The notes under the pieces: model-generated
Seen by the model: only the letters and a program-made list of their open reading frames with translations
Database searches by the model: none
What the model was told of the DNA's origin: nothing
Assembly (NCBI GenBank): GCA_958423465.1
Contig: CATZRD010000015.1
Coordinates: 1 to 46,272 of the forward strand
Direction of reading: 5' to 3'
Source of the DNA: an uncultured Oscillospiraceae bacterium
Lineage (GTDB): Bacteria; Bacillota; Clostridia; Oscillospirales; Oscillospiraceae
DNA length: 46,272 bases
Part shown: positions 14,486 to 23,654 of the stretch, piece by piece
Layout of the letters: each line of letters begins with the position of its first letter
How positions within the stretch are numbered: the stretch's first letter is position 1
Program-made: the position numbers and the translations under genes

Positions 14486-15962
14486 ACGGTCTGACGGTGA
14501 AAGCCGCCACGGAGCAGGGGGGCAGCACGGCGGTAAAGCCCTCCCCGGCGGGGGAGACGGCCAGAGTCGCGGGGGCCACGGCGTCAGGATGATCGAAGGT
14601 GTTGTGGGCGGCGGGAGCGCCGGTAAGCACCCGGGCCTCCACGGAGGCGGCGGCGCAGCCGGGCAGAAGGACCCGCACCGGGGTCTCCCCGGCGTCGTTC
14701 AGATTGGCGGCAGTGACGAGGATGGTCCCGTCCGGGGCCTGGCTGGCGGAGACGCCGAGGTCGGGGACCTGGGCCCCGTCCACGCCCACCAGGGCGGTCT
14801 CCGCGTAGCTCTCCAGCTGCCGGGCGTCCTGATGTCCCTTGTACATCTCAAAGACGTGGTAGGTGGGGGTCAGGAGCATCCTGTCCCCCTGGGTGAGGAT
14901 CATGCTCTGGAGCACGTTCACCGTCTGGGCGATGTTGGCCATGCAGACCGTGTCGCAGTGGTTGTTGAAGATATTCAGGGTGGACGCGGCCACCAGAGCG
15001 TCCCGGATGGTGTTCTGCTGATAGAGGAAGCCGGGCTCGGTGCCGGGCTCCACGTCGTACCAGGTGCCCCACTCGTCCACCACCAGGCCGATGGGCCGCC
15101 GGCCCAGATACCGCTTAATGATCCGGCCGTGGTTCTCCACCAGCTCGTCCATGCGCAGGGCCTTCTTCAGGGTGGTAAAATACTCCTCCCGGCTGAACGC
15201 CAGGGCCGAGCCCTTGTGCTCCCAGTCGTCGCTGGGCACGGTGTAGTAGTGGAGGGAGAGGGCGTCGAACCAGCACTTGGCCTGCTCCATCAGCGTTTTG
15301 GTCCAGCCGTAGTTGAAGGAGTCCGCGCCGCAGGCGATGCGGAACAGCTTGTGCTCCCGGTCGTACTCCCGCATATAGGTGGAGTACCGGCGGCACAGGC
15401 TGGCGTAGTACTCGGCGCTCATGTTGCCGCCGCAGCCCCAGACCTCGTTGCCGATGCCCCAGTACCGGACGAACCAGGGCTCCTCCCGGCCGTTTTTCCG
15501 GCGCAGGTCCGCCATGGGGGAAACGCCGGGCATATTGCAGTACTCCACCCAGTCGGAGAATTCCTGCACCGTGCCGCTGCCCACGTTGCCGGAGATATAG
15601 GGCTGGCAGTCCAGCTGGCGGCAGAGCTCCAGAAACTCGTGGGTGCCGAAGGAGTTGTCCTCGGTGACGCCGCCCCAGTAGGTGTTGACGATGGTCTTGC
15701 GGTTTTCCCTGGGGCCGATGCCGTCCTGCCAGTGGTAGGTGTCGGCGAAGCAGCCGCCGGGCCAGCGGAGCACCGGGACCCGGATGTTCCGCAGGGCGGA
15801 CACCACGTCGGCGCGCATCCCGTTCACATTGGGGATGGGGGAATCCGGCCCCACATAGAGGCCGTCGTAGATGCACCGGCCCAGATGCTCAGAAAAGTGG
15901 CCGTAGATATTGCGGTTGATGGTCCCCACGGAACGCTTGGGGTTGACAACAATGACGGACAT
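14484..15962 (-). CDS. abfA: GH51 alpha-L-arabinofuranosidase
   Basis: A 492-residue intracellular enzyme that removes L-arabinofuranose from arabinan or arabinogalactan side chains. The N-terminus NRNIYGHFSEHLGRCIYDG and RWPGGCFADTYHW are diagnostic of GH51. Acid/base Glu173 lies in GIGNEVWG and nucleophile Glu297 in VVDEWGTW, followed by the C-terminal beta-sandwich. The normal length is about 500. It follows kduI after 38 bases with AGGAGG before its ATG, so the two form an operon. Arabinan side chains are attached to rhamnogalacturonan I, which fits the pectin theme. Confidence 0.95.
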   Translation of the reverse strand: MSVIVVNPKRSVGTINRNIYGHFSEHLGRCIYDGLYVGPDSPIPNVNGMRADVVSALRNIRVPVLRWPGGCFADTYHWQDGIGPRENRKTIVNTYWGGVTEDNSFGTHEFLELCRQLDCQPYISGNVGSGTVQEFSDWVEYCNMPGVSPMADLRRKNGREEPWFVRYWGIGNEVWGCGGNMSAEYYASLCRRYSTYMREYDREHKLFRIACGADSFNYGWTKTLMEQAKCWFDALSLHYYTVPSDDWEHKGSALAFSREEYFTTLKKALRMDELVENHGRIIKRYLGRRPIGLVVDEWGTWYDVEPGTEPGFLYQQNTIRDALVAASTLNIFNNHCDTVCMANIAQTVNVLQSMILTQGDRMLLTPTYHVFEMYKGHQDARQLESYAETALVGVDGAQVPDLGVSASQAPDGTILVTAANLNDAGETPVRVLLPGCAAASVEARVLTGAPAAHNTFDHPDAVAPATLAVSPAGEGFTAVLPPCSVAAFTVRP

Positions 15963-16000
15963 GATGGTTCCTCCTGAGTAATGGTGATGTTCTGTCTTTC

Positions 16001-16843
16001 TTACCGCAGGTCGGCGGTGGGGATGTTGTCCATATCGTCAAAGGCCTGGTTTTCCCCGCCCATGGCCCAGATGAAGGTGTAGCTGGCGGTGCCCACGCCG
16101 GCGTGGATGGACCAGGAGGGGGAGATGACCGCCTCCTCGTTGCGCATGACGATGTGGCGGGTCTCCTGTCCCTCGCCCATCATGTGGAACACCACCTCCC
16201 CCTGGGGGACCTCGAAGTAGGTGTAGATCTCCATGCGCCGCTCGTGGGTGTGGGCGGGCATGGTGTTCCACACGCTGCCGGGCTCCAGCACGGTCATGCC
16301 CATGGACAGCTGGCAGGTCTTCAGCACGTCCGGGTGGATGAACTGGTTGATGACCCGCTTGTTGGCGGTCTCGGCGGAGCCGCAGGGCCGCTTGGCGGCG
16401 TCGGCCAGCTTGATGAGCCGGGTCTCATAGGAGCAGTGGGCGGGGGCGGACACCATGTAGAACTTGGCGGGGGCGGCGGGATCGTCGCTGGAGAACAGGA
16501 CCTCCCTGGCCCCCCGGGTGACGTAGAGGCAGTCCTTATAGCCCATGGGGTACACCTCGCCGTCCACCGTCACCTTCCCGGCCCCGCCGATGTTGAACAG
16601 GCCCAGCTCCCGGCGCTCCAGAAAATAGTGGGTGCCGAAGTTGGCCCACACGTCGATCCCCTTGTCGATGGGGACCGTCTCGTGGACGGGCATACAGCCC
16701 AGGGTCACCATCCGGTCCACATGGCTGTAGACCGCGGCCACCTGGTCCGGCCGGTAGAGGTCCCGGATCAGGAACTCATCCCGCAGCTCCTGGGTGGTGT
16801 AGCGTCTGACGTCCTTCTGGTTGGCTGAATAACGGATATCCAT
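16001..16843 (-). CDS. kduI: 5-keto-4-deoxyuronate isomerase
   Basis: A 280-residue cupin that isomerises 5-keto-4-deoxyuronate, formed spontaneously from unsaturated galacturonate, to 3-deoxy-D-glycero-2,5-hexodiulosonate. The metal-binding cluster MPAHTHERRMEIYTYFE and the FNIGGAG...VDGEVYPMGYKDCLY segment are typical of KduI, and the length matches. It supplies KduD. It is the first gene of a two-gene operon with GH51. Confidence 0.96.
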   Translation of the reverse strand: MDIRYSANQKDVRRYTTQELRDEFLIRDLYRPDQVAAVYSHVDRMVTLGCMPVHETVPIDKGIDVWANFGTHYFLERRELGLFNIGGAGKVTVDGEVYPMGYKDCLYVTRGAREVLFSSDDPAAPAKFYMVSAPAHCSYETRLIKLADAAKRPCGSAETANKRVINQFIHPDVLKTCQLSMGMTVLEPGSVWNTMPAHTHERRMEIYTYFEVPQGEVVFHMMGEGQETRHIVMRNEEAVISPSWSIHAGVGTASYTFIWAMGGENQAFDDMDNIPTADLR

Positions 16844-16876
16844 GTCTGAAAGCTCCTTTTCCTGAACGAATTTGAT

Positions 16877-16917
16877 AAACAGTCTGTTTGGGCGGCGGAC
16901 AAATATCCCCGTCCGCC
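16877..16917 (-). promoter_or_regulatory. Operator-like repeats upstream of kduI
   Basis: AAACAG, T, CTGTTT (16877-16889) is a perfect 13-base palindrome 34 bases before the kduI start. Next to it GGCGGAC and GTCCGCC (16894-16917) form a second repeat. A weak promoter (TTGTCC and TTTATC, 17 apart) spans both on the minus strand. The layout suggests regulated transcription, but no regulator can be named. Confidence 0.4.
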
Positions 16918-16932
16918 GGGGGTGGATTTACG

Positions 16933-16961
16933 TTGAAAACCGTCGGGAATGATAGTATAAT
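16933..16961 (+). promoter_or_regulatory. Promoter of the isomerase-GH28 pair
   Basis: TTGAAA (16933-16938), 17 bases, TATAAT (16956-16961), followed 36 bases later by the gene start with GAAGGAG before it. Confidence 0.8.
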
Positions 16962-16996
16962 CAGTAGCAGCGAAAAAGCGGAAGGAGAGAGGATCT

Positions 16997-17833
16997 ATGA
17001 AACTGTGCATCCGGGGCCACGACCTGGGAGTGACGGGCATCGGCCCCATCCGGGACAAACTGACGGCATACGGGCTGGACGGCGTGCAGCTGGTGGCGTA
17101 CAAATCCTGCCCGGATCTGGCCTATGTTCCCGGCTCCATCACCCGGGACCGGGCGGCGGAGATCCGGGGTGAACTGGCAGGCTTTGACATCCCCCTGCTG
17201 GGGGCCTATTTCAACCCGGTGCATCCGGACCCCGCCAAGCGGGAAAACGGCTTCGCCGTGTTCGCGGACTACCTCCGGGCGGCCTCCGCCTTCGGAAGCC
17301 CCGTGGTGGCCTCGGAGACCGGCTCCCTCAACGGCGACCAGTGGACCTACCATCCGGGCAACCGGACGGAGGAGGCCCTGGACACCGTGGCGGACACCTT
17401 TGCCCGGCTGTGCGACATCGCCGCGGATTCCGGCGTCTCCGTGGCCATGGAGGGGGTGGCGGACCACGTCTGCTGGAACATCCAGCGGCTGGACCTGGCC
17501 CAGAAGCGGATCGGCCGAAGCAATCTGAAGGTCATCTTCGACCTGTGCAACTATTTGGAGGGGCCGGACCAGCGGGACTATCTGGCCGTGCTGGACCGGG
17601 GGCTGGACACCTTCGCCGGGCGGATCCACGCCTTCCATATGAAGGACTGCCGCTTTACCGGCCAGCGGCGGCCCCAGGGGGTCCCTCTGGGCACAGGAGA
17701 GCTGGACCTCCGGGCGGTCCTGGCCCGGATCAAGGCCTATGATCCCGGCGCGGTGCTGGTGCTGGAGGAGACTACGGAGCCGTACATCGCCTCCGCCGCC
17801 GGGCTGATCCGCCGGCTGTGGGCAGAAGTCTGA
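16997..17833 (+). CDS. Sugar phosphate isomerase/epimerase-like TIM-barrel protein
   Basis: A 278-residue member of the xylose isomerase-like TIM-barrel (AP endonuclease 2) superfamily. Metal-site residues typical of the fold are visible in VAMEGV, VIFDLCNY, HAFHMKDC and LVLEET. Members interconvert keto sugars or sugar acids (tagatose or ribulose 3-epimerase, hydroxypyruvate isomerase). The substrate cannot be read. It is transcribed with the GH28 gene 24 bases downstream, so it probably handles a sugar set free by that enzyme or an intermediate of uronate catabolism. No signal peptide. Confidence 0.82.
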   Translation: MKLCIRGHDLGVTGIGPIRDKLTAYGLDGVQLVAYKSCPDLAYVPGSITRDRAAEIRGELAGFDIPLLGAYFNPVHPDPAKRENGFAVFADYLRAASAFGSPVVASETGSLNGDQWTYHPGNRTEEALDTVADTFARLCDIAADSGVSVAMEGVADHVCWNIQRLDLAQKRIGRSNLKVIFDLCNYLEGPDQRDYLAVLDRGLDTFAGRIHAFHMKDCRFTGQRRPQGVPLGTGELDLRAVLARIKAYDPGAVLVLEETTEPYIASAAGLIRRLWAEV

Positions 17834-17857
17834 GTGAAAACAGGAGGCAGATACGCC

Positions 17858-19216
17858 ATGGACTACTATGTGAGAGACTACGGCGCGGCGGGGGACGGAG
17901 CGGCCAACGACGCCCCCGCCATCCAGGCCGCCATTGACGACTGCTCCGGCCGGGGCGGCGGACGGGTGGTGCTGGAGAGCGGCAGGACCTACTACGCCGG
18001 CTCCATCCGGCTGAAGCCCCATGTGGACCTCCATCTGGAGCGGGGCAGCGTCCTGAAGGCCCACTCGGACATCAGCACCTATTTCCGGCCCAATAAGGGC
18101 CAGGTGGACCAGGGGGTCCGCCTGGCGGGAACGCCGGTGACGCTGAAGCCCTCCTACGCCTTTCTCTACGCCAAGGACGCCGACGGCATCGCCCTCACCG
18201 GGGAGGGCGTGGTGGACGGCAACGCCTGGGCCTTCGTCAAAACGGTGAGCCCCTACTACGCCACCGGGGACTTCTATCCCCGCCCCACCATGATCTACGC
18301 GGAGCACTGCGACCACATCACCTTCAGCGGGGTGACCCTGCGGGGCGCGCCCTTCTGGACCCTGCACCCCGCCGGCTGCGACGACGTGCTCATCGACCGC
18401 GTCCGCATCCTCAACGATCTCACCGTCGCCAACTCCGACGGCATCGACCCGGACCACTGCACCAACGTGCGGATCCTGGGCTGCCATATCGAGTGCGCCG
18501 ACGACTGCATCTGTCTGAAAGCCTCCGCCGGGAACATGGAGTACGGCCCCACCAAAAACGTGATCGTCTCCGGCTGCACCCTGATCTCCACCTCCGCCGC
18601 CCTGAAGATCGGCACCGAGGGGGCCGGGGACTTCGCCAACATCCTGGTGGACAGCTGTGTGATCTCCCGGTCCAACCGGGGCATCTCCATCCAGATCCGG
18701 GACGGCGGGAGCGTGAAAAACGCGTCCTTCTCCAACATCATCATCGAGACCCGGCGGTTTGCGGACTGCTGGTGGGGCTGCGGCGAGCCCATCACCGTCA
18801 CCGTCCACGACCGGGACGCCGCCACAAAGGCGGGGCGGGTCTCCGGCCTCCGGTTTTCCAACATCACCTGCGACGGGGAAAACGGGGTGTTTTTCTCCGG
18901 CTCTCCCGGCAACGAGATCCGGGACGTGCTGCTGGAAAAGGTCCAGGTGACTCTCTCCGCCAGGACCAAATGGGAGCGGGGCCGGTACGACCTCCGTCCC
19001 GGGGAGGGAAAGGGCATCGAGAAGCTGCCCTCTCCCGGCTTCCTCCTGCGGCATGTGGAGGGCACGACCCTGCGGGACTGCCGGGTACGCTTTGAGGGGG
19101 AGGACCGGTCCGGCTTCGGCGAGGCCCTCCGGACGGAGGGCTGCCGGGACGTGGTCCTTCAGAATTTCCAGGGAAAAGCCGCCCGCCCGGACCTTCCGGA
19201 CCAGGCAGTGGAATAG
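17858..19216 (+). CDS. GH28 polygalacturonase-type protein (intracellular)
   Basis: A right-handed beta-helix protein of 452 residues. The N-terminus VRDYGAAGDGAANDAPAIQAAID is the classic GH28/pectate-lyase-3-like start. Catalytic Asp residues are at 197 (NSDGIDPDHC, first Asp 194) and 215-216 (CADDCICLKA). The usual GHG histidine motif is replaced by GTEGAGD, as in the exo-acting or rhamnogalacturonan-type branch. It would release galacturonic acid from oligomer ends. No signal peptide. The frame opens with GTG at 17834 directly after the previous stop, but AGGAGG stands ten bases before the ATG at 17858, which is taken as the start. Confidence 0.88.
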   Translation: MDYYVRDYGAAGDGAANDAPAIQAAIDDCSGRGGGRVVLESGRTYYAGSIRLKPHVDLHLERGSVLKAHSDISTYFRPNKGQVDQGVRLAGTPVTLKPSYAFLYAKDADGIALTGEGVVDGNAWAFVKTVSPYYATGDFYPRPTMIYAEHCDHITFSGVTLRGAPFWTLHPAGCDDVLIDRVRILNDLTVANSDGIDPDHCTNVRILGCHIECADDCICLKASAGNMEYGPTKNVIVSGCTLISTSAALKIGTEGAGDFANILVDSCVISRSNRGISIQIRDGGSVKNASFSNIIIETRRFADCWWGCGEPITVTVHDRDAATKAGRVSGLRFSNITCDGENGVFFSGSPGNEIRDVLLEKVQVTLSARTKWERGRYDLRPGEGKGIEKLPSPGFLLRHVEGTTLRDCRVRFEGEDRSGFGEALRTEGCRDVVLQNFQGKAARPDLPDQAVE

Positions 19217-19231
19217 CGGCACACGGTTTAA

Positions 19232-19267
19232 AACGCGCCCGCGGTCCTTCGGGGCCCCGGGCGCGTT
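19232..19267. terminator. Bidirectional terminator between GH28 and GH29
   Basis: A long hairpin: AACGCGCCCG pairs with CGGGCGCGTT, then GGTCC with GGGCC closing a TTCG tetraloop, with one C-C mismatch. On the minus strand it is followed by TTAAA after the stem's TT, on the plus strand by CGTTTCG, so it serves both convergent genes. Confidence 0.75.
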
Positions 19268-19286
19268 CGTTTCGCCCGGGGCCGCT

Positions 19287-20759
19287 TTACCGAAGGGCGA
19301 TCCTGAATACGACGGGGAAGTCGGAACGGAAATCGGTCCGGATATGCAGGCCCTGGCCGTCCACCCGCCACCGGGGCGGCTCCGCCCAGCCCAGGACGGA
19401 TACGCCGTCGATGATGCCGTTGAAGCTGAGGCCCCGGGAGGCGTCCCCCTGGGCCAGGGTGCGGATCAGGTAGGTCCCGTCTTCGCTGCACCGGAGGGCG
19501 ACGGCGTACAGCGCGCCTCCCGCCATGGTAAAGCGGAAGTCCCGGCTGGTAAACGCCTTTTCCGCGCCGTCGGAGAACTGGCCCTCCACGATCTTTGTGG
19601 GGCCCTCGCCGTATCTGCGGAAGGGCTTGGCCCCGTAGACGGCTTCGCCGTTGACCCGCAGCCACCGGCCCATGGCCCGGAGGATGGCCTCGTCCTCTTC
19701 GCAGACGGTCCCGTCGGCCTTCGGCCCCACGTTCAGCAGCATACAGCCGTTTTTGCTGACTACGTCCACCAGGTCCCGCACCAGTCCCGCCGGGTCCCGG
19801 AACCGGTTGTCCCGGGTGTAGCACCAGCTGTTCAGAGCCGTGGAGGTGTCCGCCTGCCAGACGCAGGGCTGGGCGCCGGCAAACTGGCCCCGCTCCATGT
19901 CGGGCACGGCGCAGCCGAAGGGGAAAGCCTCGTTCTTGTAGGTGATGACGGCCCCCGTGCCCCACTGGGCGGCCCGGTTATAGTAGTAGGCCGCCAGCTT
20001 CTTCAGATAGGGGCGGAAGGCGGCGTGCTGGACCCACCAGTCGAAATACAGCACCTTGGGCTGATACCGGTCAATGAGCTCGCAGGTACGGACCAGCCAG
20101 TCGTTTAAAAACTCCTCGTCCGGAGCGGGCTGGCTGAACAGGTCGTAGTGGTCCGGCTCCGGGCGGGCGGGCCAGTACAGGTCCCCCCGGACCAGCGGGT
20201 CCCGGATATCGCTGTCGATGAGCCTGCCCTTGGACATAAAGAACCAGTGCTCCGCCCGGTGGGAGGAAGCTCCCAGAATCAGCCCCCGGCTCTCGCAGGC
20301 GGCTTTCAGCTCCCCCAGCACGTCCCGCCTGGGACCCATCTCACAGGCGTTGAAGCGGGAGATCTGGCTTTTGTACATCTGGAAGCCGTCGTGGTGCTCC
20401 GCCACCGGGACCACGAACCGGGCCCCCGCCTCCGCGAACAGCCCGGCCCAGCGCTCCGGGTCGAACCGCTCCGCCGTGAACAGGGGGATGAAGTCCTTGT
20501 AGCCGAAATCCTTCTGGTCGCCGTACACCGCCCGGTGATGCTGAAACTCCCGGTGGGACGGATCGTACATATTCCGGGAGTACCACTCGTTGCCGAAGGC
20601 GGGCACCGAGTAGACCCCCCAGTGGATGAAAATGCCGAATTTCGCCTGGGCGTACCAGGCCGGCACGGTATAGCCGCTGAGGGAGACCCAGTCGGCCCCG
20701 TAGGGGCCCCGGGCGATGACGCTCCCGATCCGCGCCAGATCCGGTCTCATGTCATACAC
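19287..20759 (-). CDS. GH29 alpha-L-fucosidase
   Basis: A 490-residue retaining fucosidase with no signal peptide. The family block WYAQAKFGIFIHWGVYSVPA, AEHHDGFQMY and the nucleophile Asp240 in VLYFDWW are clear, followed by SKNGCMLLNVGPKADGTV and a C-terminal beta-sandwich. It would remove L-fucose from xyloglucan, rhamnogalacturonan or glycoprotein oligosaccharides. It is the last gene of the twelve-gene opp-led run, 15 bases after the GH2 beta-galactosidase. Two ATG codons lie at the start; the first has GGGAGG 11 bases upstream. Confidence 0.94.
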   Translation of the reverse strand: MYDMRPDLARIGSVIARGPYGADWVSLSGYTVPAWYAQAKFGIFIHWGVYSVPAFGNEWYSRNMYDPSHREFQHHRAVYGDQKDFGYKDFIPLFTAERFDPERWAGLFAEAGARFVVPVAEHHDGFQMYKSQISRFNACEMGPRRDVLGELKAACESRGLILGASSHRAEHWFFMSKGRLIDSDIRDPLVRGDLYWPARPEPDHYDLFSQPAPDEEFLNDWLVRTCELIDRYQPKVLYFDWWVQHAAFRPYLKKLAAYYYNRAAQWGTGAVITYKNEAFPFGCAVPDMERGQFAGAQPCVWQADTSTALNSWCYTRDNRFRDPAGLVRDLVDVVSKNGCMLLNVGPKADGTVCEEDEAILRAMGRWLRVNGEAVYGAKPFRRYGEGPTKIVEGQFSDGAEKAFTSRDFRFTMAGGALYAVALRCSEDGTYLIRTLAQGDASRGLSFNGIIDGVSVLGWAEPPRWRVDGQGLHIRTDFRSDFPVVFRIALR

Positions 20760-20774
20760 GGCGGTCCCTCCCGG

Positions 20775-23621
20775 TCAGCAGATGGTAAAGCCGAAGCGGA
20801 TGTTCTTCTCCGCCAGGCGGTACTTTTCCAGCAGCTCCGGCCCGCAGGAGGCGGAGCCAAGACCGGAGTCCTTATAGTCGATCCGGACGTGGACCAGCCC
20901 GTCGGCCGCCAGCTCGTCGGTGTGGGCGGCCCGGGTCAGGGCCTGAGCGCTGTACTGGGAGACGTTGATCTCAAACGCCCGGTCCGCCTGGAACCGGAGG
21001 GCCCCCGTCAGCTCCAGCCACTTGCAGCCGGCATGGTTGCCGTGCTCCTGGGGCATGATGTAGGGCCAGTACTCCTCCCGGGCCGTGCTCTCGAAAATGC
21101 CGGTGGTGACGTGGCGGCACATATCCCGGTAGTTCTCCCGGGGACCTCTTCCGTAGTAGCGGAACTCACCGCTGACGCCGTTCAGGGCAAACTCCATGCC
21201 CAGCCGCTGGAGCCAGAGGCAGTTTTCCCGGACCTGGGCCCGGAGGTCCACATGGAGCCGTCCGCCGGGCAGGCCGGTGAAGGTCAGCGTGTAGCGGAGG
21301 AAGGGCGCCCGGCCCACGCCGGCCACGGCCCCGGTCACGGCGATCCCGTTCTCCCGGGCGGAGACGGAGCGGACGTTGTTGAAGGTCCGGTCCAGATTCT
21401 CCCCCTCCCAGATGTTGGGGTGGCCCCACTTGCCGGCGATGTCCCGCTCGTTGTCCACCGGAGCCCGCCAGGCCGTCAGCTTCATAGGGCCGGCCAGCAG
21501 GGCCCTGCCCTCCCGGCGGATCTGGGTAAGCTCACCGGTGTGTTTGGAGATCTCATAGCCCATCTCCCCGGTCTCCAGGAAAAAGCTGTGGGCGTCCTCC
21601 CGGAGAACGGCGGGGCTTCCCTGGGCAGGCGTTTCCGGGACCACCGCCGCCGGCAGGGGCAGCTCGGTCATGGCCGTCTCCCGGCCCTCCCGGTCGAAGA
21701 GGCGGCACACGGCGAAGGCCCCCAGGGCGCAGCGCTCCGGGACCCGCAGGGGCACCCGGGCCGAGGCCTTGGGCGCCAGATCCAGCCGGTACTCCTCCCG
21801 GCTCGCCTGGCTGCCGTCCACGCTGACCTCCACGGTCAGAAGGTACTCGTTCAGATTCGTAAAGTCATAGAGGTTGGTCACGGTCACGCCGTCCCCGTCC
21901 AGGGCGAAGCGGACGTACTGGTAGACGTACTTGGCGTTGAGGGACCCGGCCTTGAACTGCCGGTCGTGGGACACCAGACCGTCGGCGCAGAAGTTGCCGT
22001 CGTGGGTCAGCTCCCCGAAGTCGCCGCCGTATCTGGCCACGCCGTCCACCAGGACGGTGTGGTCCGCCCACTCCCAGATACAGCCGCCGATGAGCTTGGG
22101 ATACCGGTCAATCAGCTCCCAGTAGTCGCCGATGTCCCCGGGACCGTTGCCCATGGCGTGGCTGTACTCGCACAGGAAGAAGGGCTTGGGCTTGGCCGGG
22201 TCCTCCGCGTAGTCCTCCACATAGGCCAGACTCGGGTACATCCGGGAGAAGAGGTCCGGCCAGTGGTAGTAGGCCGGATTCTGGTCCCCGTAGCCGTAGG
22301 CGGTGCGGGAGGCGTCCTCGCAGTGGATGAGCCGCCGGGAATCCGTGGCCCGGAGCCAGCGGATCATCTCCCGGTTGTTCTCGCAGAAGCCGCTCTCGTT
22401 GCCGGTGGACCAGGCGAAGATACAGGCGTGGTTCTTGTCCCGGTGATAGGCCCGCTCCATGCGCTCCAGATAGGCGTTTCGCCACTCAGGGCGGTTGCCG
22501 ATCCACTCGGGGTTGTTCTCCGTGTCGTAGCGCCCGCCGCCGGGATAGCGGTTGTTGAAGCCGTGGGTCTCGATGTCGGTCTCCAGCATCACATAGAAGC
22601 CCAGGCGGTCGCAGTACTCCAGAAATCTGGGGGAGGGGGGGTAGTGGGAGGTGCGCACGCAGTTGATGTTCAGCTCCTTCATGAGCGTCAGATCTTTCAG
22701 CAGCTCCTCATCCGTCATGGCGTACCCGTTTTTCGGGTGGGTGTCGTGGTGGTTCACGCCCTTGAGCTTCACCTCCACGCCGTTGACGGTGAAGGCCCCC
22801 CGGTCATTGATCCCATAGGTGACGAAGCCCACCCGCTGGCGGATCACCTCGTCCTGATACCGAAAGACCAAGTCGTAGAGATAGGGCTTCTCCGCGTTCC
22901 ACAGCACCGGGTCCGCCACGGAGAACACCACCTCTCCCGCGCCGCTTTGGGCGTCCAGCAGCCCGCCGGAGGCGTCGTACAGCTCCACCGCGGCGGAACC
23001 CTCCATGGCCACATGGATCTCATGGCCCGCGGTGCGGATATCGATGTCCCGCAGGTGCCCCTGGGGACGGGAGAGCAGATACACGTCCCGGAAAATACCG
23101 CTCAGGCGGAAAAAGTCCTGATCCTCCAGATAGCTGCCGCTGCACCACTTCCGGACCTTGACGGTCAGGGCGTTTTCCCCCGGGCGGACCAGCTCCGTGA
23201 TATCGAACTCCGCCTGAAGGTGGCTGCCCTGGGAGTACCCCGCGAAAGCGCCGTTGACGTACACCTCCAGACAGGAGGCCGCCCCCTCAAATACCAGGTA
23301 GTGCCTGCGGGAGACGTCGGCGACGGTGAACGTCCGGCGGTAGACCCCCATGGGGTTGTCGTTGGGGACATAGGGCGGGTCCACGGGGTGGGGATAGATC
23401 ACGTTGGTGTAGCCCGGCTTCTCGTAGCCCCGGCACTGCCAGCAGGATGGCACGTCGATCTGACCGGAGGCCTCCGGCGCGTCGTCGTAGTCCCGCCGGT
23501 AAAAGGCGAAGTCCCACAGGCCGTTCAGGCTCGTCATGGCCCCGTCGTTTTCCGGGATGTAGTAGGCCCACTGCCTCAGGCGGTTCACCTGCAGGCGCTC
23601 CAGATTCTCATAGCTGCGCAT
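20775..23621 (-). CDS. GH2 beta-galactosidase (LacZ-type)
   Basis: A 948-residue five-domain enzyme of the LacZ form, cytoplasmic. It has the jelly-roll start (NGLWDFAFY), then immunoglobulin-like domains, then a TIM barrel with KGVNHHDTHP. The acid/base is Glu409 in STGNESGF and the nucleophile Glu485 in FLCEYSHAMGNGPG. The C-terminal Bgal small-chain domain includes YYGRGPRENYRD and MPQEHGNHAG. It would remove beta-galactose from galactan or arabinogalactan side chains. AGGAGG before the ATG. It follows the heparinase-like gene by 33 bases in the opp operon. Confidence 0.95.
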   Translation of the reverse strand: MRSYENLERLQVNRLRQWAYYIPENDGAMTSLNGLWDFAFYRRDYDDAPEASGQIDVPSCWQCRGYEKPGYTNVIYPHPVDPPYVPNDNPMGVYRRTFTVADVSRRHYLVFEGAASCLEVYVNGAFAGYSQGSHLQAEFDITELVRPGENALTVKVRKWCSGSYLEDQDFFRLSGIFRDVYLLSRPQGHLRDIDIRTAGHEIHVAMEGSAAVELYDASGGLLDAQSGAGEVVFSVADPVLWNAEKPYLYDLVFRYQDEVIRQRVGFVTYGINDRGAFTVNGVEVKLKGVNHHDTHPKNGYAMTDEELLKDLTLMKELNINCVRTSHYPPSPRFLEYCDRLGFYVMLETDIETHGFNNRYPGGGRYDTENNPEWIGNRPEWRNAYLERMERAYHRDKNHACIFAWSTGNESGFCENNREMIRWLRATDSRRLIHCEDASRTAYGYGDQNPAYYHWPDLFSRMYPSLAYVEDYAEDPAKPKPFFLCEYSHAMGNGPGDIGDYWELIDRYPKLIGGCIWEWADHTVLVDGVARYGGDFGELTHDGNFCADGLVSHDRQFKAGSLNAKYVYQYVRFALDGDGVTVTNLYDFTNLNEYLLTVEVSVDGSQASREEYRLDLAPKASARVPLRVPERCALGAFAVCRLFDREGRETAMTELPLPAAVVPETPAQGSPAVLREDAHSFFLETGEMGYEISKHTGELTQIRREGRALLAGPMKLTAWRAPVDNERDIAGKWGHPNIWEGENLDRTFNNVRSVSARENGIAVTGAVAGVGRAPFLRYTLTFTGLPGGRLHVDLRAQVRENCLWLQRLGMEFALNGVSGEFRYYGRGPRENYRDMCRHVTTGIFESTAREEYWPYIMPQEHGNHAGCKWLELTGALRFQADRAFEINVSQYSAQALTRAAHTDELAADGLVHVRIDYKDSGLGSASCGPELLEKYRLAEKNIRFGFTIC

Positions 23622-23654
23622 AAATCTCCTCCTATGCGTATCTGCCGCGGTTTT

